From Oscillospiraceae bacterium (GTDB lineage Bacteria; Bacillota; Clostridia; Oscillospirales; Ruminococcaceae), in the NCBI GenBank assembly GCA_021199855.1, contig JAJQHD010000055.1:58216-122215 (forward strand): a stretch of 64,000 bases of DNA, given 5' to 3'. The stretch's first letter is position 1; each line of letters opens with the position of its first letter. Under the pieces are notes generated by a model. It saw only the letters and a program-made list of their open reading frames with translations. It did not search any database and had not been told where the DNA came from. Both the position numbers and the translations under genes were made by a program. This document shows positions 7,418-15,305 of this stretch, one piece after another.

Positions 7418-9905
7418 GGACGGCGGAAAACCGAGAAAGGTTCCCATTAACCCTGTGACCGGCAAGAATGCTGCGTCCAATAGGCCAGAGACTTGGACGG
7501 ACTACGAGACTGTTTTAGATGCAGTGGATATGTACGGCTTCACGGGAATCGGCAGGATGTTTGTAAAAGAGGACGGCTTTGTAGGTGTAGACATCGACCA
7601 CTGCTATAACCCCGACATTAACGAGTTCAATGAAGTAGCATCAGCCATCCTTGCAAGGCAGCCTACATTCGCTGAGTTCTCTCCGTCAGGCGACGGAATT
7701 CATCTGTGGTTCAAAGGTGAGAAGCCAAAGGGCAGTAGTAAGAACAGCGAGACAGGAGTCGAGATGTACGATTCAGGCAGATATTTCACTGTGACCGGCA
7801 GGAAGCTTCCCGATGCACCAAACGTGGTAGCTCAGGATAATGGCACCCTTGCATGGATTCATGAAAACTTTGTATCTAAGAAGCGAGATTCCAAAGAGAA
7901 GCAGAAGAAGAAGAAAAAGTCTCAAGCGGCACCTGTGAAACTTACAGATGATGAGCTTTTTGAAAAAGCTGAGGCTTCAAAGGACGGAGAAGCTTTCAAG
8001 CTTCTCTGGGAGGGGAAGTGGCAGGAGAAATACCAGAGCCAGTCGGAAGCGGACATGGCACTTTGCCTCAAGCTCGCTTTCTGGTCCGGCAAGGACAAGG
8101 AGCAGATGGACAGACTTTTCAGGCAGTCGGGGCTATTTCGCACCAAGTGGGACGAAGCTCACAGAAGCGATGGCACTACCTATGGGCAGGAGACCATTGA
8201 CAAGGCAATCGAAAACACCGAGGAGGTTTACAATCCTACAGATGTGAGCCCTGTCTTTGAAGCAAACGGACGCTATCTCAGGCAGAAAGGCGATACGGTT
8301 TATCCTATTACCAACTTCGTGATAGTCCCAGTCGAGATGATTAAGTCGGAAGAAGAAGCCCAGCTCTGCGCTGACCTTGTAACAACACACGGTGAGAAAT
8401 ATAGGCTCACATTCATGACCACAGACTTTGCCAATCAGCAGAAGTTCAAGAATCTCCTGAACAGGAACACGATTGCTCTGTCGTACTATGGCTCAGATGG
8501 GGACCTGGAACTGCTAAAGACCTATATTTCACAGCTTGAGTGGACAGAAAAGTATGGTGTCAAGGCTCTCGGAGTTTACGAGTACGCCGGACGGTATGTC
8601 TTCGTCACCAGTGACGGCAGTATGGAGCATGGCGGAACGGCAGTTGATGACATCGTTCAGCTTGAAAAGTACAAGAGCATCCAGACCGACATCTTAAACT
8701 GCGATATGCTCCCACCTGAAAAACTGCCGGAGCTTGGGCACTGGCTTATGAGCTACAACGAGCCTGCAAAAGCAATCTCCATTTTAGCTTGGTGTGCCGG
8801 GTGTTTCCTGAAAGAGCATATGAAACGCTCTGGGATAAAGTTTCCCCACTTATTTCTCATAGGTGAAGCTGGAAGTGGCAAGAGTACCACGCTTGAAAAA
8901 GTAATCCTCCCCATATTCTCTACTTCAAAGGTTATGGCGGCGACACAGGTTACGCAGTTTACGCTGATGAAAGATGCGGCTTCATCTAACGTGATTCCGT
9001 TGCCTCTTGACGAGTTCAAGCCTTCAAAGATTGACCGGCAGAGGCTCAGTGTTCTCTACAACCACTTCCGTGATGCTTATGATGGACATAGCGGCGTCAG
9101 AGGCAGGGCAGATCAGACAGTGGTGGTTTACGAGCTGGTGGCACCTTTAGTGGTTGCAGGTGAGGAATCGGCGGATGAGGCGGCAATAAGGGAGAGAAGC
9201 GTGGAGTTACTCTTTTCAAAGAAAGACCTGAAAGACGCCGACCGCAGGCTTGCATTTAACAGGATAGCCTTTGCGCCAGAGCTACTTGGAGACTTTGGAC
9301 GGTCGCTTTTGGATACGGCTTTGTCTGTCCACCCGGACGAAGTGGCAAAGTGGCACAAGGAGGGACTCAGCAAGTTTGAAAAGATGCTTCCAAGCAGAAT
9401 CCTGAATAACCTCGCTTGTTGCTATGTGGGCTTGGAGCTATTAGAAGAACTTTGCATGAGATATGGCTACACTTGGGATAATGTGTTTCCATACAAGACG
9501 GAGGCTTGTATCAAGTATCTCCAGTTTGCGGCACAGGATTATCTATTAGAGGGAAGTACACACAATCGCAGTATTATTGACGAGACCTTTGAAATTATGG
9601 CGAGGATGAGGCTCGACCCGAAAGCTGACTACACCATTTCACCTAATGGTAAGAAGCTATATATCCGTCTCAGAGACGTTTATGACAGATACACAAGGTA
9701 TCGCAAGGATTGTGCCATTGTGGGTGAGTGTCTTCCGTACTCGCAGTTTCTCCATCAGCTTAAGCATTCGGACATCTTTCTTGAATCGAATGCACAGAAG
9801 TGGATTGGCTCTGAAAACCGCAAGTGCTGGGTCCTGGATTATGAGCTGTTGAAGTCACGCTGCGATGTTTCCGGCTTTGAACTTACTGAGATTGAACCGA
9901 TGTAA
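7356..9905 (+). CDS. Phage primase-helicase
   Basis: This 849-residue protein combines two parts. The N-terminal ~170 residues look like the primase-polymerase (archaeo-eukaryotic primase-like) domain found in phage replication proteins, with GVDIDHC and SPSGDGIHLWF as candidate catalytic motifs. After a lysine-rich linker near residue 180, the C-terminal half is a superfamily 3-type or VirE-like helicase ATPase with Walker A GEAGSGKST near residue 503 and a following PLDEFK segment. It would prime and unwind DNA for the family A polymerase. Start is ATG 7356 (RBS AGGAAAGGAGAT). It is the last large gene of the replication operon. Confidence 0.9.
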   Translation: MIPEELKAGKRWVNYRLMPDKDGGKPRKVPINPVTGKNAASNRPETWTDYETVLDAVDMYGFTGIGRMFVKEDGFVGVDIDHCYNPDINEFNEVASAILARQPTFAEFSPSGDGIHLWFKGEKPKGSSKNSETGVEMYDSGRYFTVTGRKLPDAPNVVAQDNGTLAWIHENFVSKKRDSKEKQKKKKKSQAAPVKLTDDELFEKAEASKDGEAFKLLWEGKWQEKYQSQSEADMALCLKLAFWSGKDKEQMDRLFRQSGLFRTKWDEAHRSDGTTYGQETIDKAIENTEEVYNPTDVSPVFEANGRYLRQKGDTVYPITNFVIVPVEMIKSEEEAQLCADLVTTHGEKYRLTFMTTDFANQQKFKNLLNRNTIALSYYGSDGDLELLKTYISQLEWTEKYGVKALGVYEYAGRYVFVTSDGSMEHGGTAVDDIVQLEKYKSIQTDILNCDMLPPEKLPELGHWLMSYNEPAKAISILAWCAGCFLKEHMKRSGIKFPHLFLIGEAGSGKSTTLEKVILPIFSTSKVMAATQVTQFTLMKDAASSNVIPLPLDEFKPSKIDRQRLSVLYNHFRDAYDGHSGVRGRADQTVVVYELVAPLVVAGEESADEAAIRERSVELLFSKKDLKDADRRLAFNRIAFAPELLGDFGRSLLDTALSVHPDEVAKWHKEGLSKFEKMLPSRILNNLACCYVGLELLEELCMRYGYTWDNVFPYKTEACIKYLQFAAQDYLLEGSTHNRSIIDETFEIMARMRLDPKADYTISPNGKKLYIRLRDVYDRYTRYRKDCAIVGECLPYSQFLHQLKHSDIFLESNAQKWIGSENRKCWVLDYELLKSRCDVSGFELTEIEPM

Positions 9906-9923
9906 TGATGTTTTTTATTCACA

Positions 9924-10072
9924 GAGATAATAACCTAACTTCTAACCCTAACCTTTGATTTTTTGATACTAGAGCTATCGCGGAAAAATTTTTTCGTTTT
10001 GCGTGTGCGTGCGCGTGTGCGCGTATATACACGAACCTATAAAAATCGGGGTTAACGGGGTTAGAGGGTAGG
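9924..10072. other. Origin-like region: inverted G/C-strand repeats around a Z-DNA-prone tract
   Basis: The gap after the primase gene holds a C-rich arm (CCTAACTTCTAACCCTAACC, 9934-9953), a tract of 34 strictly alternating pyrimidine-purine bases (10000-10033), and a G-rich arm at 10048-10072 whose complement resembles the first arm. Alternating GC/GT runs favour Z-DNA and easy melting. Position next to the primase and polymerase suggests a replication origin or recombination site. Nothing in it codes. Confidence 0.5.
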
Positions 10073-10094
10073 AAATGAGGTAGGAGAAACACGA

Positions 10095-10379
10095 ATGTTA
10101 GAGAAAGATATTGTAAATGTAATCATGAGATACCTACGGACGCTGCCGAAGTGCTTCTGCTGGAAAGAACACGGTGGAATGTACGGCACGGCAGGTATAC
10201 CAGACGTTATCTCCTGTGTGGATGGCAGGTTTATAGCCTTTGAAGTGAAGTCTGAAAAAGGCAAGCCGACTGTCCTGCAAGAAGCGACCATCAAGAAAAT
10301 CCTCTCAGCGGGTGGACAAGCATATATTGTCCGCTCGGTTGACGAGGTGCGGAGTATCTTAGAAAGCTCCGTTCAATGA
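10095..10379 (+). CDS. VRR-NUC domain nuclease
   Basis: This 94-residue protein is a single PD-(D/E)xK-fold domain of the VRR-NUC family. It shows the GTAGIPDVI motif with the active-site D, followed by FIAFEVKSEKGKPT, which supplies the E-x-K, and a conserved Q shortly after (VLQEATI). Phage members are stand-alone and are thought to cut branched DNA during replication or packaging. It starts at ATG 10095 after GTAGGAGAAACACG, right after the origin-like region, which suits a role on replication intermediates. Confidence 0.93.
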   Translation: MLEKDIVNVIMRYLRTLPKCFCWKEHGGMYGTAGIPDVISCVDGRFIAFEVKSEKGKPTVLQEATIKKILSAGGQAYIVRSVDEVRSILESSVQ

Positions 10380-10470
10380 ATACATAGTGCCAAATGTATA
10401 CATAGAAACACTGATTCAATGCCTCACTGGGAAAGCACAAAACCAGATTTAAGAAACGGAGGCTTTTATC

Positions 10471-10893
10471 TTGACAGCAAAGGAGTATCTTGATCAGGCG
10501 TATAGGCTTGACCAGAGAATCGACAGCAAGCTCAGCCAGGTGTCGTCGCTTAACGACCTTGCTCTGAAGTGTACTTCAACAATAACAGGGATGCCGAGAA
10601 ATCCCAGTCCGAGTGTATCCTCGATGGAGGTGGCAATCTGCAAGATTGTAGATCTTGAGGATGAAATAAACCACGACATCGATGCCCTTGTGGATTTAAA
10701 ACGGGAGATTGTAGATGTTATCAAGAAAGTAGATAACATTGAGTGCCAGACACTTTTAGAGCTCAGATACCTGTGCTTTAAGACATGGGAGGAGATAGCT
10801 GTGGAAATGAACTACTGCATCGACAACGTGTACAAGTTACATCGCAAGGCACTCTCAAAAGTAAAAGTGCCGGAGGAGAAAACAGTACAGTAA
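10471..10893 (+). CDS. DUF1492-type sigma-like regulator
   Basis: This 140-residue protein has a helical N-terminal half and a C-terminal helix-turn-helix similar to sigma region 4 (LLELRYLCFKTWEEIAVEMNYC then VYKLHRKALSKV). The arrangement matches the DUF1492/ArpU-like group in Firmicutes phages, which are thought to switch on late genes. Start is TTG 10471 with GGAGGC upstream. A good promoter (10900-10928) follows directly. Its place between replication and late genes fits a late activator; that role is inferred. Confidence 0.82.
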   Translation: MTAKEYLDQAYRLDQRIDSKLSQVSSLNDLALKCTSTITGMPRNPSPSVSSMEVAICKIVDLEDEINHDIDALVDLKREIVDVIKKVDNIECQTLLELRYLCFKTWEEIAVEMNYCIDNVYKLHRKALSKVKVPEEKTVQ

Positions 10894-10899
10894 ATTCTA

Positions 10900-10928
10900 T
10901 TGTTTTCTACTTAGAAATGTGGTATGAT
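10900..10928 (+). promoter_or_regulatory. Promoter upstream of MazF-like gene
   Basis: TTGTTT at 10900-10905 and TATGAT at 10923-10928 are separated by exactly 17 bases. An imperfect AAGCC/GGCTT hairpin with a short T-run lies in the leader at 10949-10985 and may attenuate the transcript. Confidence 0.65.
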
Positions 10929-10985
10929 GGCATTAGTGAAAATATTCAAAGCCTTCACGGGAGAAATCCTGCGAGGGCTTTTCTT

Positions 10986-11477
10986 ATGCCAAAAATCCGA
11001 GAGGTGGTGAGAACGACGGCAAGTAGAAACAAACATAGGTCTGAAAATATACCAACTCTAAATAGCCCAGATGCCTGCTATGACTGGCTTGACAGAAACA
11101 AGCCAAGAAATATGCAGGTCAGGCAGTGGGAAGTCTGGTATGCCTGGCTCGGAAGTCATCCGTATTCATCTGTGCAGGACAGCGAGCGACCAGTGCTTGT
11201 CATGAGCAACGACCAGAACAACAGGTATTCAAACACAGTGACTGTGATTCCGTTCACAACGAAGCTCAAAAAGCTTGAACTGCCTGCTCACGTGCTTGTT
11301 GGTCGGATTGAGGGCTGGGAGAAAAGCAAGGATTCTCTTGCGCTTACAGAGCAGATGACCACTATAGACAAGCGAAGGCTTCTGACTAAGCTCGGTGAGA
11401 TAACCAGCTCAGAAACCAGAGAAAAGGTCATACAGGCTGTGATGATACAGCTTGGGATAGAAAGAAATATGGAATAG
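10986..11477 (+). CDS. PemK/MazF-family toxin-like protein
   Basis: The C-terminal ~110 residues have the MazF beta-barrel pattern: QWEVWYAWLGSHPYSSVQ, RPVLVMSNDQNNR, TVTVIPFTTK and ALTEQMTTIDKRRL, where the Q-x-T/ID segment corresponds to the family RNA-binding surface. Family members are ribosome-independent mRNA endonucleases. About 50 extra N-terminal residues precede the domain. Start is uncertain; ATG 10986 has GAGGG 9 bases upstream, and GTGs at 11004 and 11007 are alternatives. No antitoxin gene is adjacent, so it is a solitary phage copy whose toxicity is unknown. Confidence 0.85.
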   Translation: MPKIREVVRTTASRNKHRSENIPTLNSPDACYDWLDRNKPRNMQVRQWEVWYAWLGSHPYSSVQDSERPVLVMSNDQNNRYSNTVTVIPFTTKLKKLELPAHVLVGRIEGWEKSKDSLALTEQMTTIDKRRLLTKLGEITSSETREKVIQAVMIQLGIERNME

Positions 11478-11488
11478 GAGAAAACAAA

Positions 11489-12550
11489 ATGAAAGTATAC
11501 ACATCAGAACAGGTCTCGAACGGACATCCTGACAAAATCTGCGACCAGATAGCAGATGCCATAGTTACCGACTGCCTTATGCATGACAAGAACAGCCGAG
11601 TAGCCATCGAAGTCCTCATCAAGAACAACCACATCGTCATCGCTGGAGAGTTGACTTCAAAGCATCAGCCGGACTATGCAAAATTAGTGAAAGAAGTATT
11701 TAGCCGAATCGGTGAGGAACGCCTCGGATATTATGCTGATTATTTCGACCTTGAGATTCTGGTTAAAGAACAGAGCCCCGACATTGCTTTAGGAGTAGAT
11801 AAAGGCGGCGCAGGAGATCAGGGTATAATGTACGGCTATGCCACCAACGAAACGCCTGAGCTTCTGCCTATTCCATATGTTGTCGCCACCAAGTTTTTAA
11901 AGCTACTGGCGGCTCATCCGTCAAGGATGTTTAAGGCAGATGCAAAGGCTCAGGTCAGCTTCGACTATGACAGTGGCAGGATTACGACTTTTCTATGTTC
12001 AGTTCAGCACAGCAAGGATGTGGAGCCATCCGATTTCCGAACGATTGTAGAAACGCTCATGGTTATGGCTGCATCTGAGTACGGCTTGAATGGTGACTTC
12101 GAGAAGCTCATCAATCCGACAGGTCGCTTTGTCAAGGGCGGTCCTTTTGCCGACTGTGGAGTAACGGGCAGAAAGCTTGCCTGCGATACCTATGGCGGTA
12201 TCGGCAGAATCGGTGGAGGAGCGATGTCTGGTAAGGACTCGACCAAAGTAGATAGAAGTGCAGCATATATGGCGAGAAAAATCGCAAGGGATATTGTCCT
12301 GGCTGGCTATGCAGATAAGTGCGAGGTTCAGCTTTCCTACGCCATAGGCATAGCCGAGCCTGTTGGAATTGCAATCGACTGCTTCGGCACAGAAATCCAG
12401 CCGGTTGACCTCATACAAGCATATGTCAAGGACAGCCACGATCTGACACCGAGGGGCATCATCAAGCGACTTGACCTCCTCAACGTGGACTATAACAAAG
12501 TTTCGGCATATGGACATTTCACCAACCCGGATATGCCGTGGGAGAAATAA
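11489..12550 (+). CDS. metK: S-adenosylmethionine synthetase
   Basis: This 353-residue enzyme joins methionine and ATP to make S-adenosylmethionine. Family signatures are clear: SNGHPDKICDQIADA at the N-terminus, GGAGDQGIMYGYA in the middle, and GRFVKGGPFADCGVTGRK with GGIGRIGGGAMSGKD near the C-terminus, which bind ATP and metal. It is a little shorter than host enzymes (about 380-400). Start ATG 11489 follows ATAGGAGAAAAC. A phage copy near several DNA methyltransferase genes suggests it feeds them with methyl donor. A strong terminator follows. Confidence 0.97.
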   Translation: MKVYTSEQVSNGHPDKICDQIADAIVTDCLMHDKNSRVAIEVLIKNNHIVIAGELTSKHQPDYAKLVKEVFSRIGEERLGYYADYFDLEILVKEQSPDIALGVDKGGAGDQGIMYGYATNETPELLPIPYVVATKFLKLLAAHPSRMFKADAKAQVSFDYDSGRITTFLCSVQHSKDVEPSDFRTIVETLMVMAASEYGLNGDFEKLINPTGRFVKGGPFADCGVTGRKLACDTYGGIGRIGGGAMSGKDSTKVDRSAAYMARKIARDIVLAGYADKCEVQLSYAIGIAEPVGIAIDCFGTEIQPVDLIQAYVKDSHDLTPRGIIKRLDLLNVDYNKVSAYGHFTNPDMPWEK

Positions 12551-12553
12551 AAG

Positions 12554-12582
12554 ACCGGCACGAAGATTCATGCCGGTTTTCT
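12554..12582 (+). terminator. Terminator after metK, probably bidirectional
   Basis: ACCGGCA (12554-12560) pairs with TGCCGGT (12571-12577) followed by TTTTCTTT. It lies between metK and the convergent toxin gene and can serve both strands. Confidence 0.9.
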
Positions 12583-12583
12583 T

Positions 12584-12913
12584 TCACAGATTATGCTCTT
12601 TTCGCCTCTTTACAGCTTCTTTGTAGACTTTCTCATCGGTACGAGCTGAGACGACGATAATTTTCATGATTGTGTCTTCACGGAAAACTTTGTAGACAAC
12701 TCGAATTCCTATGTCCCTGAATTTAATTTTCAGGAGGTTCGTGAGGTTCATGTTACCTTTGTTGCCGAGAGCCTTTCCGTATCCGCCTTCGCTTTGAGGG
12801 AGAGGATTCTGGCTGACTTTCTTGATGCCTTTGAATACCTGGACTTTTACTGAGCGATCAAGTTCATTCATGTCACGGTCGGCTTCTGGGAGAAATTCAA
12901 CTTCTCAGTTCAT
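12584..12913 (-). pseudogene. RelE/ParE-type toxin with premature stop at codon 3
   Basis: The frame matches a RelE/ParE-fold toxin of about 109 residues (MNELDRSVKVQVFKGIKKV, GNKGNMNLTNLLKIKF, IRVVYKVFRED, KIIVVSARTDEKVY). Its natural ATG at 12911-12913 overlaps the antitoxin stop in the ATGA style used for coupling. The third codon (12905-12907) is TGA, after which the frame continues as EVEFLPEADRD into the open frame. The first in-frame ATG after the stop (12871) lacks a ribosome binding site. The toxin is therefore probably dead or weakly made by reinitiation, while the antitoxin is intact. Confidence 0.85.
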
Positions 12914-13233
12914 TCTATTTCGACATCCCCGATTTCATCTAAGTCGCTTTCCGTAATGCCATGAAGAGCCATCACATCAGCCATAGGGATGCCAGACTCA
13001 TCCCCATGTCTCTCAAGCCGTTCATAGGCTTCAAGGAGAAGAGCATAGTCTTCCTCAAGTTCAGTCAACCTGTCATATTCGGTCGGCGAAAGGATGAAAG
13101 CTGTCGGCTGATTATTCTTTAACACAATCAGCTGTGATTCATTGTGAAGCCGGTCGAAGATACGGGAAGCCTGCCCTTTGTTGAACTGCGAAATAGAGAC
13201 GAGGCTTTTAGCCACATTCGTTGCAGATGGCAT
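12910..13233 (-). CDS. Phd/YefM-type antitoxin
   Basis: This 107-residue protein has the Phd/YefM fold signature: VSISQFNKGQASRIFDRL followed by QLIVLKNNQPTAFILSPTEYDRL, then an acidic C-terminal tail that would wrap the toxin. Antitoxins of this family also repress their own operon. Start ATG 13233 is preferred to an upstream GTG because AGAAGGTG lies 6 bases before it. The pair reads leftward against the phage genes and has its own promoter, as expected of a moron-type cassette. Its toxin partner is broken by a nonsense codon. Confidence 0.9.
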   Translation of the reverse strand: MPSATNVAKSLVSISQFNKGQASRIFDRLHNESQLIVLKNNQPTAFILSPTEYDRLTELEEDYALLLEAYERLERHGDESGIPMADVMALHGITESDLDEIGDVEIE

Positions 13234-13264
13234 GAGTAACACCTTCTTTCTTTATGTTACCTCT

Positions 13265-13293
13265 ATTATACGCTATCTATACCGAAATTGCAA
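13265..13293 (-). promoter_or_regulatory. Promoter of toxin-antitoxin operon
   Basis: On the minus strand TTGCAA (13288-13293) and TATAAT (13265-13270) are exactly 17 bases apart, a near-consensus housekeeping promoter about 32 bases before the antitoxin start. Confidence 0.88.
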
Positions 13294-13348
13294 TAGCTAA
13301 AGTAAGATTTATTGTAAAATTTTAATTACAATTTGTAGGAGATGAAAT

Positions 13349-13717
13349 ATGCCGAGAAAACCAAAAGTCCCATGCCAGCAACCCGGCTGTGCAGAGCTAA
13401 TTGAACCAGGCAGGAAATATTGCGACGAGCATCGGAAGCTCCATCCTGAAATAACCCGCTCCGAGGCGAAGAAACCATATAGCAGTAGCCGATGGCAAAA
13501 GGTACGAAAACGCTATCTTGCGGCTCACCCATTGTGCGTTTCCTGCCTTGCAAAAGACCCGCCTGTCTATTCAAAGGCAACGGTGGTTGACCATATAAAG
13601 CCTCATCGAGGAGACCAGAAGCTCTTTTGGGATGAATCGAATTTCCAGGCACTCTGCGTCCAGTGCCATAACGAAAAGACCTTGACCGAGGACATAAACC
13701 CGGAATACAAATATTGA
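13349..13717 (+). CDS. HNH endonuclease
   Basis: This 122-residue protein is a small HNH nuclease of the type found next to phage terminases. It has a zinc-binding Cys set (CQQPGC, KYCDEH, LCVSCL, LCVQCHNEKT) and the catalytic VVDHIKPHRGD, with the final NEKT completing the HNH site. Family members nick DNA and assist packaging in HK97-like phages. Here terminase lies 23 kb downstream, which is unusual. Start ATG 13349 follows GTAGGAGATGAAAT. Confidence 0.95.
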   Translation: MPRKPKVPCQQPGCAELIEPGRKYCDEHRKLHPEITRSEAKKPYSSSRWQKVRKRYLAAHPLCVSCLAKDPPVYSKATVVDHIKPHRGDQKLFWDESNFQALCVQCHNEKTLTEDINPEYKY

Positions 13718-13743
13718 AATTACAAAACGGAGGAAAATGCAAA

Positions 13744-14577
13744 ATGAACAATTGTGGAAAACAGAAAAGGGACAACAGAAGAGAAATCGGGATAATCATC
13801 GCTTTAATAGCGGTGGTTATTTTCGTTATATCGGTAGTGGCTTCCTGCTGTGCAAACATGAAGAAGACAGAGATTGAGAACCCGGTAACTGATGCGACCA
13901 TTACAGAAGCACCAATTACAGAAGATCCCGTCACAGAGCCACCAATCACGGAGAGCCCTGTTACAGAAGCTCCCGTAACAGAGATTACCACTACAGAGCC
14001 TATAGTTACCGAGGACGAACCCCCGAACCACGACACACCTGACCTGTCGGATTTGGAATATCCCTTTGACACCATTTCTTTTGATTGGAGCGAAGAAACG
14101 CTTGATGGTTGGTGGCATTATGACATCCCTGAAGATTACGAATTAACGGGTGGCTATCTTCCTGATTCGGCGCAGGTGTATGCCTATGCTCTGTGTAACC
14201 AGTACGACATCGATTATCCGATGGTGCTTGCGTTGATTGAGGCTGAGAGTGGCTACAAGTACGATGCTGTGAGTGAAGGCGGTGCACTTGGATATATGCA
14301 GATTGTTCCGAGGTGGCACTCCGAGTGGCTTGGTGGCATCCTTTCAGATGATGCTCTCCTCAACCCTTACCTCAACATCGAGGTCGGCGTTGCTTACCTT
14401 TCAGAACTGAGTGAGAGGTTCGATTCACAGGATGAGGTTCTGACTGCTTACCACTACGGTGTGACGGGAGCATACAGAGACTTCTGGAACAACGGTGAAA
14501 CCGGCTCTTCGTACTCGGATAGGGTTTTAGAAATCGCTGAACGAATCCGTCAGGAGCTCTACGGCATCGTGGAATAG
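13744..14577 (+). CDS. Membrane-anchored lytic transglycosylase
   Basis: This 277-residue protein starts at ATG 13744 after GGAGGAAAATGCAAA. Residues about 14-40 are one membrane segment (EIGIIIALIAVVIFVISVVA). A threonine-proline linker of TEAPITEDPVTEPP-type repeats follows, then an acidic stretch and an SLT (goose-lysozyme-like) domain with the catalytic glutamate in ALIEAESGYKYDAVSEGGALG, plus MQIVP and YHYG. It cuts peptidoglycan and would sit on the outer face of the membrane. Such proteins may help DNA injection, lysis or cell-wall remodelling in lysogens. Confidence 0.88.
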   Translation: MNNCGKQKRDNRREIGIIIALIAVVIFVISVVASCCANMKKTEIENPVTDATITEAPITEDPVTEPPITESPVTEAPVTEITTTEPIVTEDEPPNHDTPDLSDLEYPFDTISFDWSEETLDGWWHYDIPEDYELTGGYLPDSAQVYAYALCNQYDIDYPMVLALIEAESGYKYDAVSEGGALGYMQIVPRWHSEWLGGILSDDALLNPYLNIEVGVAYLSELSERFDSQDEVLTAYHYGVTGAYRDFWNNGETGSSYSDRVLEIAERIRQELYGIVE

Positions 14578-14963
14578 CCACCCCAGGGGGCGGGTCTGAA
14601 TCCCTGCCACGAAAAAGCGGTGGGAACGGCGGGGGCTTTTCTACGCATTTTCGCAAATTTCGCAGCCCCCGGTTCCGGCGGGAACTGTGAGCGCAAAATG
14701 CGGATTCAGAATTTGAACCGAATTTTACGAAAACCCACGATTTTTGCCCGAAAAACAGCCAAAATCGTGGGTTTGGAATAGTTCGGTTAAATCTAAGATG
14801 TTTCTGAACTGCAGCAAATAATGCGATGGTTCGAGGAAGAAAACAGGATATTTTTAACCATGTTTTTAGTCTTTTTATGAAAAAGTCACGACTTTCGGCG
14901 CAGCATGGATAGCTTGCACGGGAGTTTTGACGCAACATGGATTTTTAAGAGGCGGTGAGTGCT
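14578..14963. other. 385-base structured, GC-rich non-coding region
   Basis: No gene is seen. Two long inverted repeats stand out. GGAACGGCGGGGGCT near 14624-14638 pairs imperfectly with AGCCCCCGGTTCC near 14662-14674. AAACCCACGATTTT (14731-14744) pairs perfectly with AAAATCGTGGGTTT (14761-14774), flanked by an outer AACCGAA/TTCGGTT pair. It could be a structured RNA, a packaging (cos/pac) site near the HNH gene, or a recombination site. Confidence 0.6.
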
Positions 14964-15287
14964 TTGAAACCAACAATGGAATTACTTATGGCTGACCTGT
15001 TCCCAGACGGGGCTCTAGAAGAACTGGCAGAGAACAGCGTGAAGAAGCTGTGCTTAGAGTGCGGCGAGCCAATAGACCCAAACCACATGGGCAGACCTAA
15101 AAAGTTCTGCTCGGACAAGTGCCGGAGTCGATGGCATTCAAAGCATCCGAACCCAGAGAATTGGTCGAGTACAAGAACGGTGGTGTGTCCGCAGTGTGGA
15201 AGAGAATTTCTCGCCAGTAGAGAAACGCCGAGACCGAGAAAATATTGTAGCCGAGCCTGTGCGAACAAGGCAAGGGCAAAGAAGTGA
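14964..15287 (+). CDS. Double zinc-ribbon protein
   Basis: This 107-residue protein has two zinc-finger-like units: LCLECGEPID with KKFCSDKCRSRW, and VCPQCGREF with RKYCSRACANKA. The first 30 residues are a helical, acidic lead. Start is TTG 14964 by virtue of AGGCGGTGA about 5 bases upstream; GTG 14955 is the alternative. The double Cys4 layout suggests nucleic-acid or protein binding. It sits 18 bases ahead of the ParB-methyltransferase gene and may be its partner. No enzyme activity is visible. Confidence 0.78.
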   Translation: MKPTMELLMADLFPDGALEELAENSVKKLCLECGEPIDPNHMGRPKKFCSDKCRSRWHSKHPNPENWSSTRTVVCPQCGREFLASRETPRPRKYCSRACANKARAKK

Positions 15288-15305
15288 GGAAAGTGAGGAA
15301 GAGAT

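Noticed and set aside
11999..12571. 190-codon leftward frame opposite metK
   Set aside because: It is the mirror of a strongly coding gene, has no ribosome binding site and no domain.
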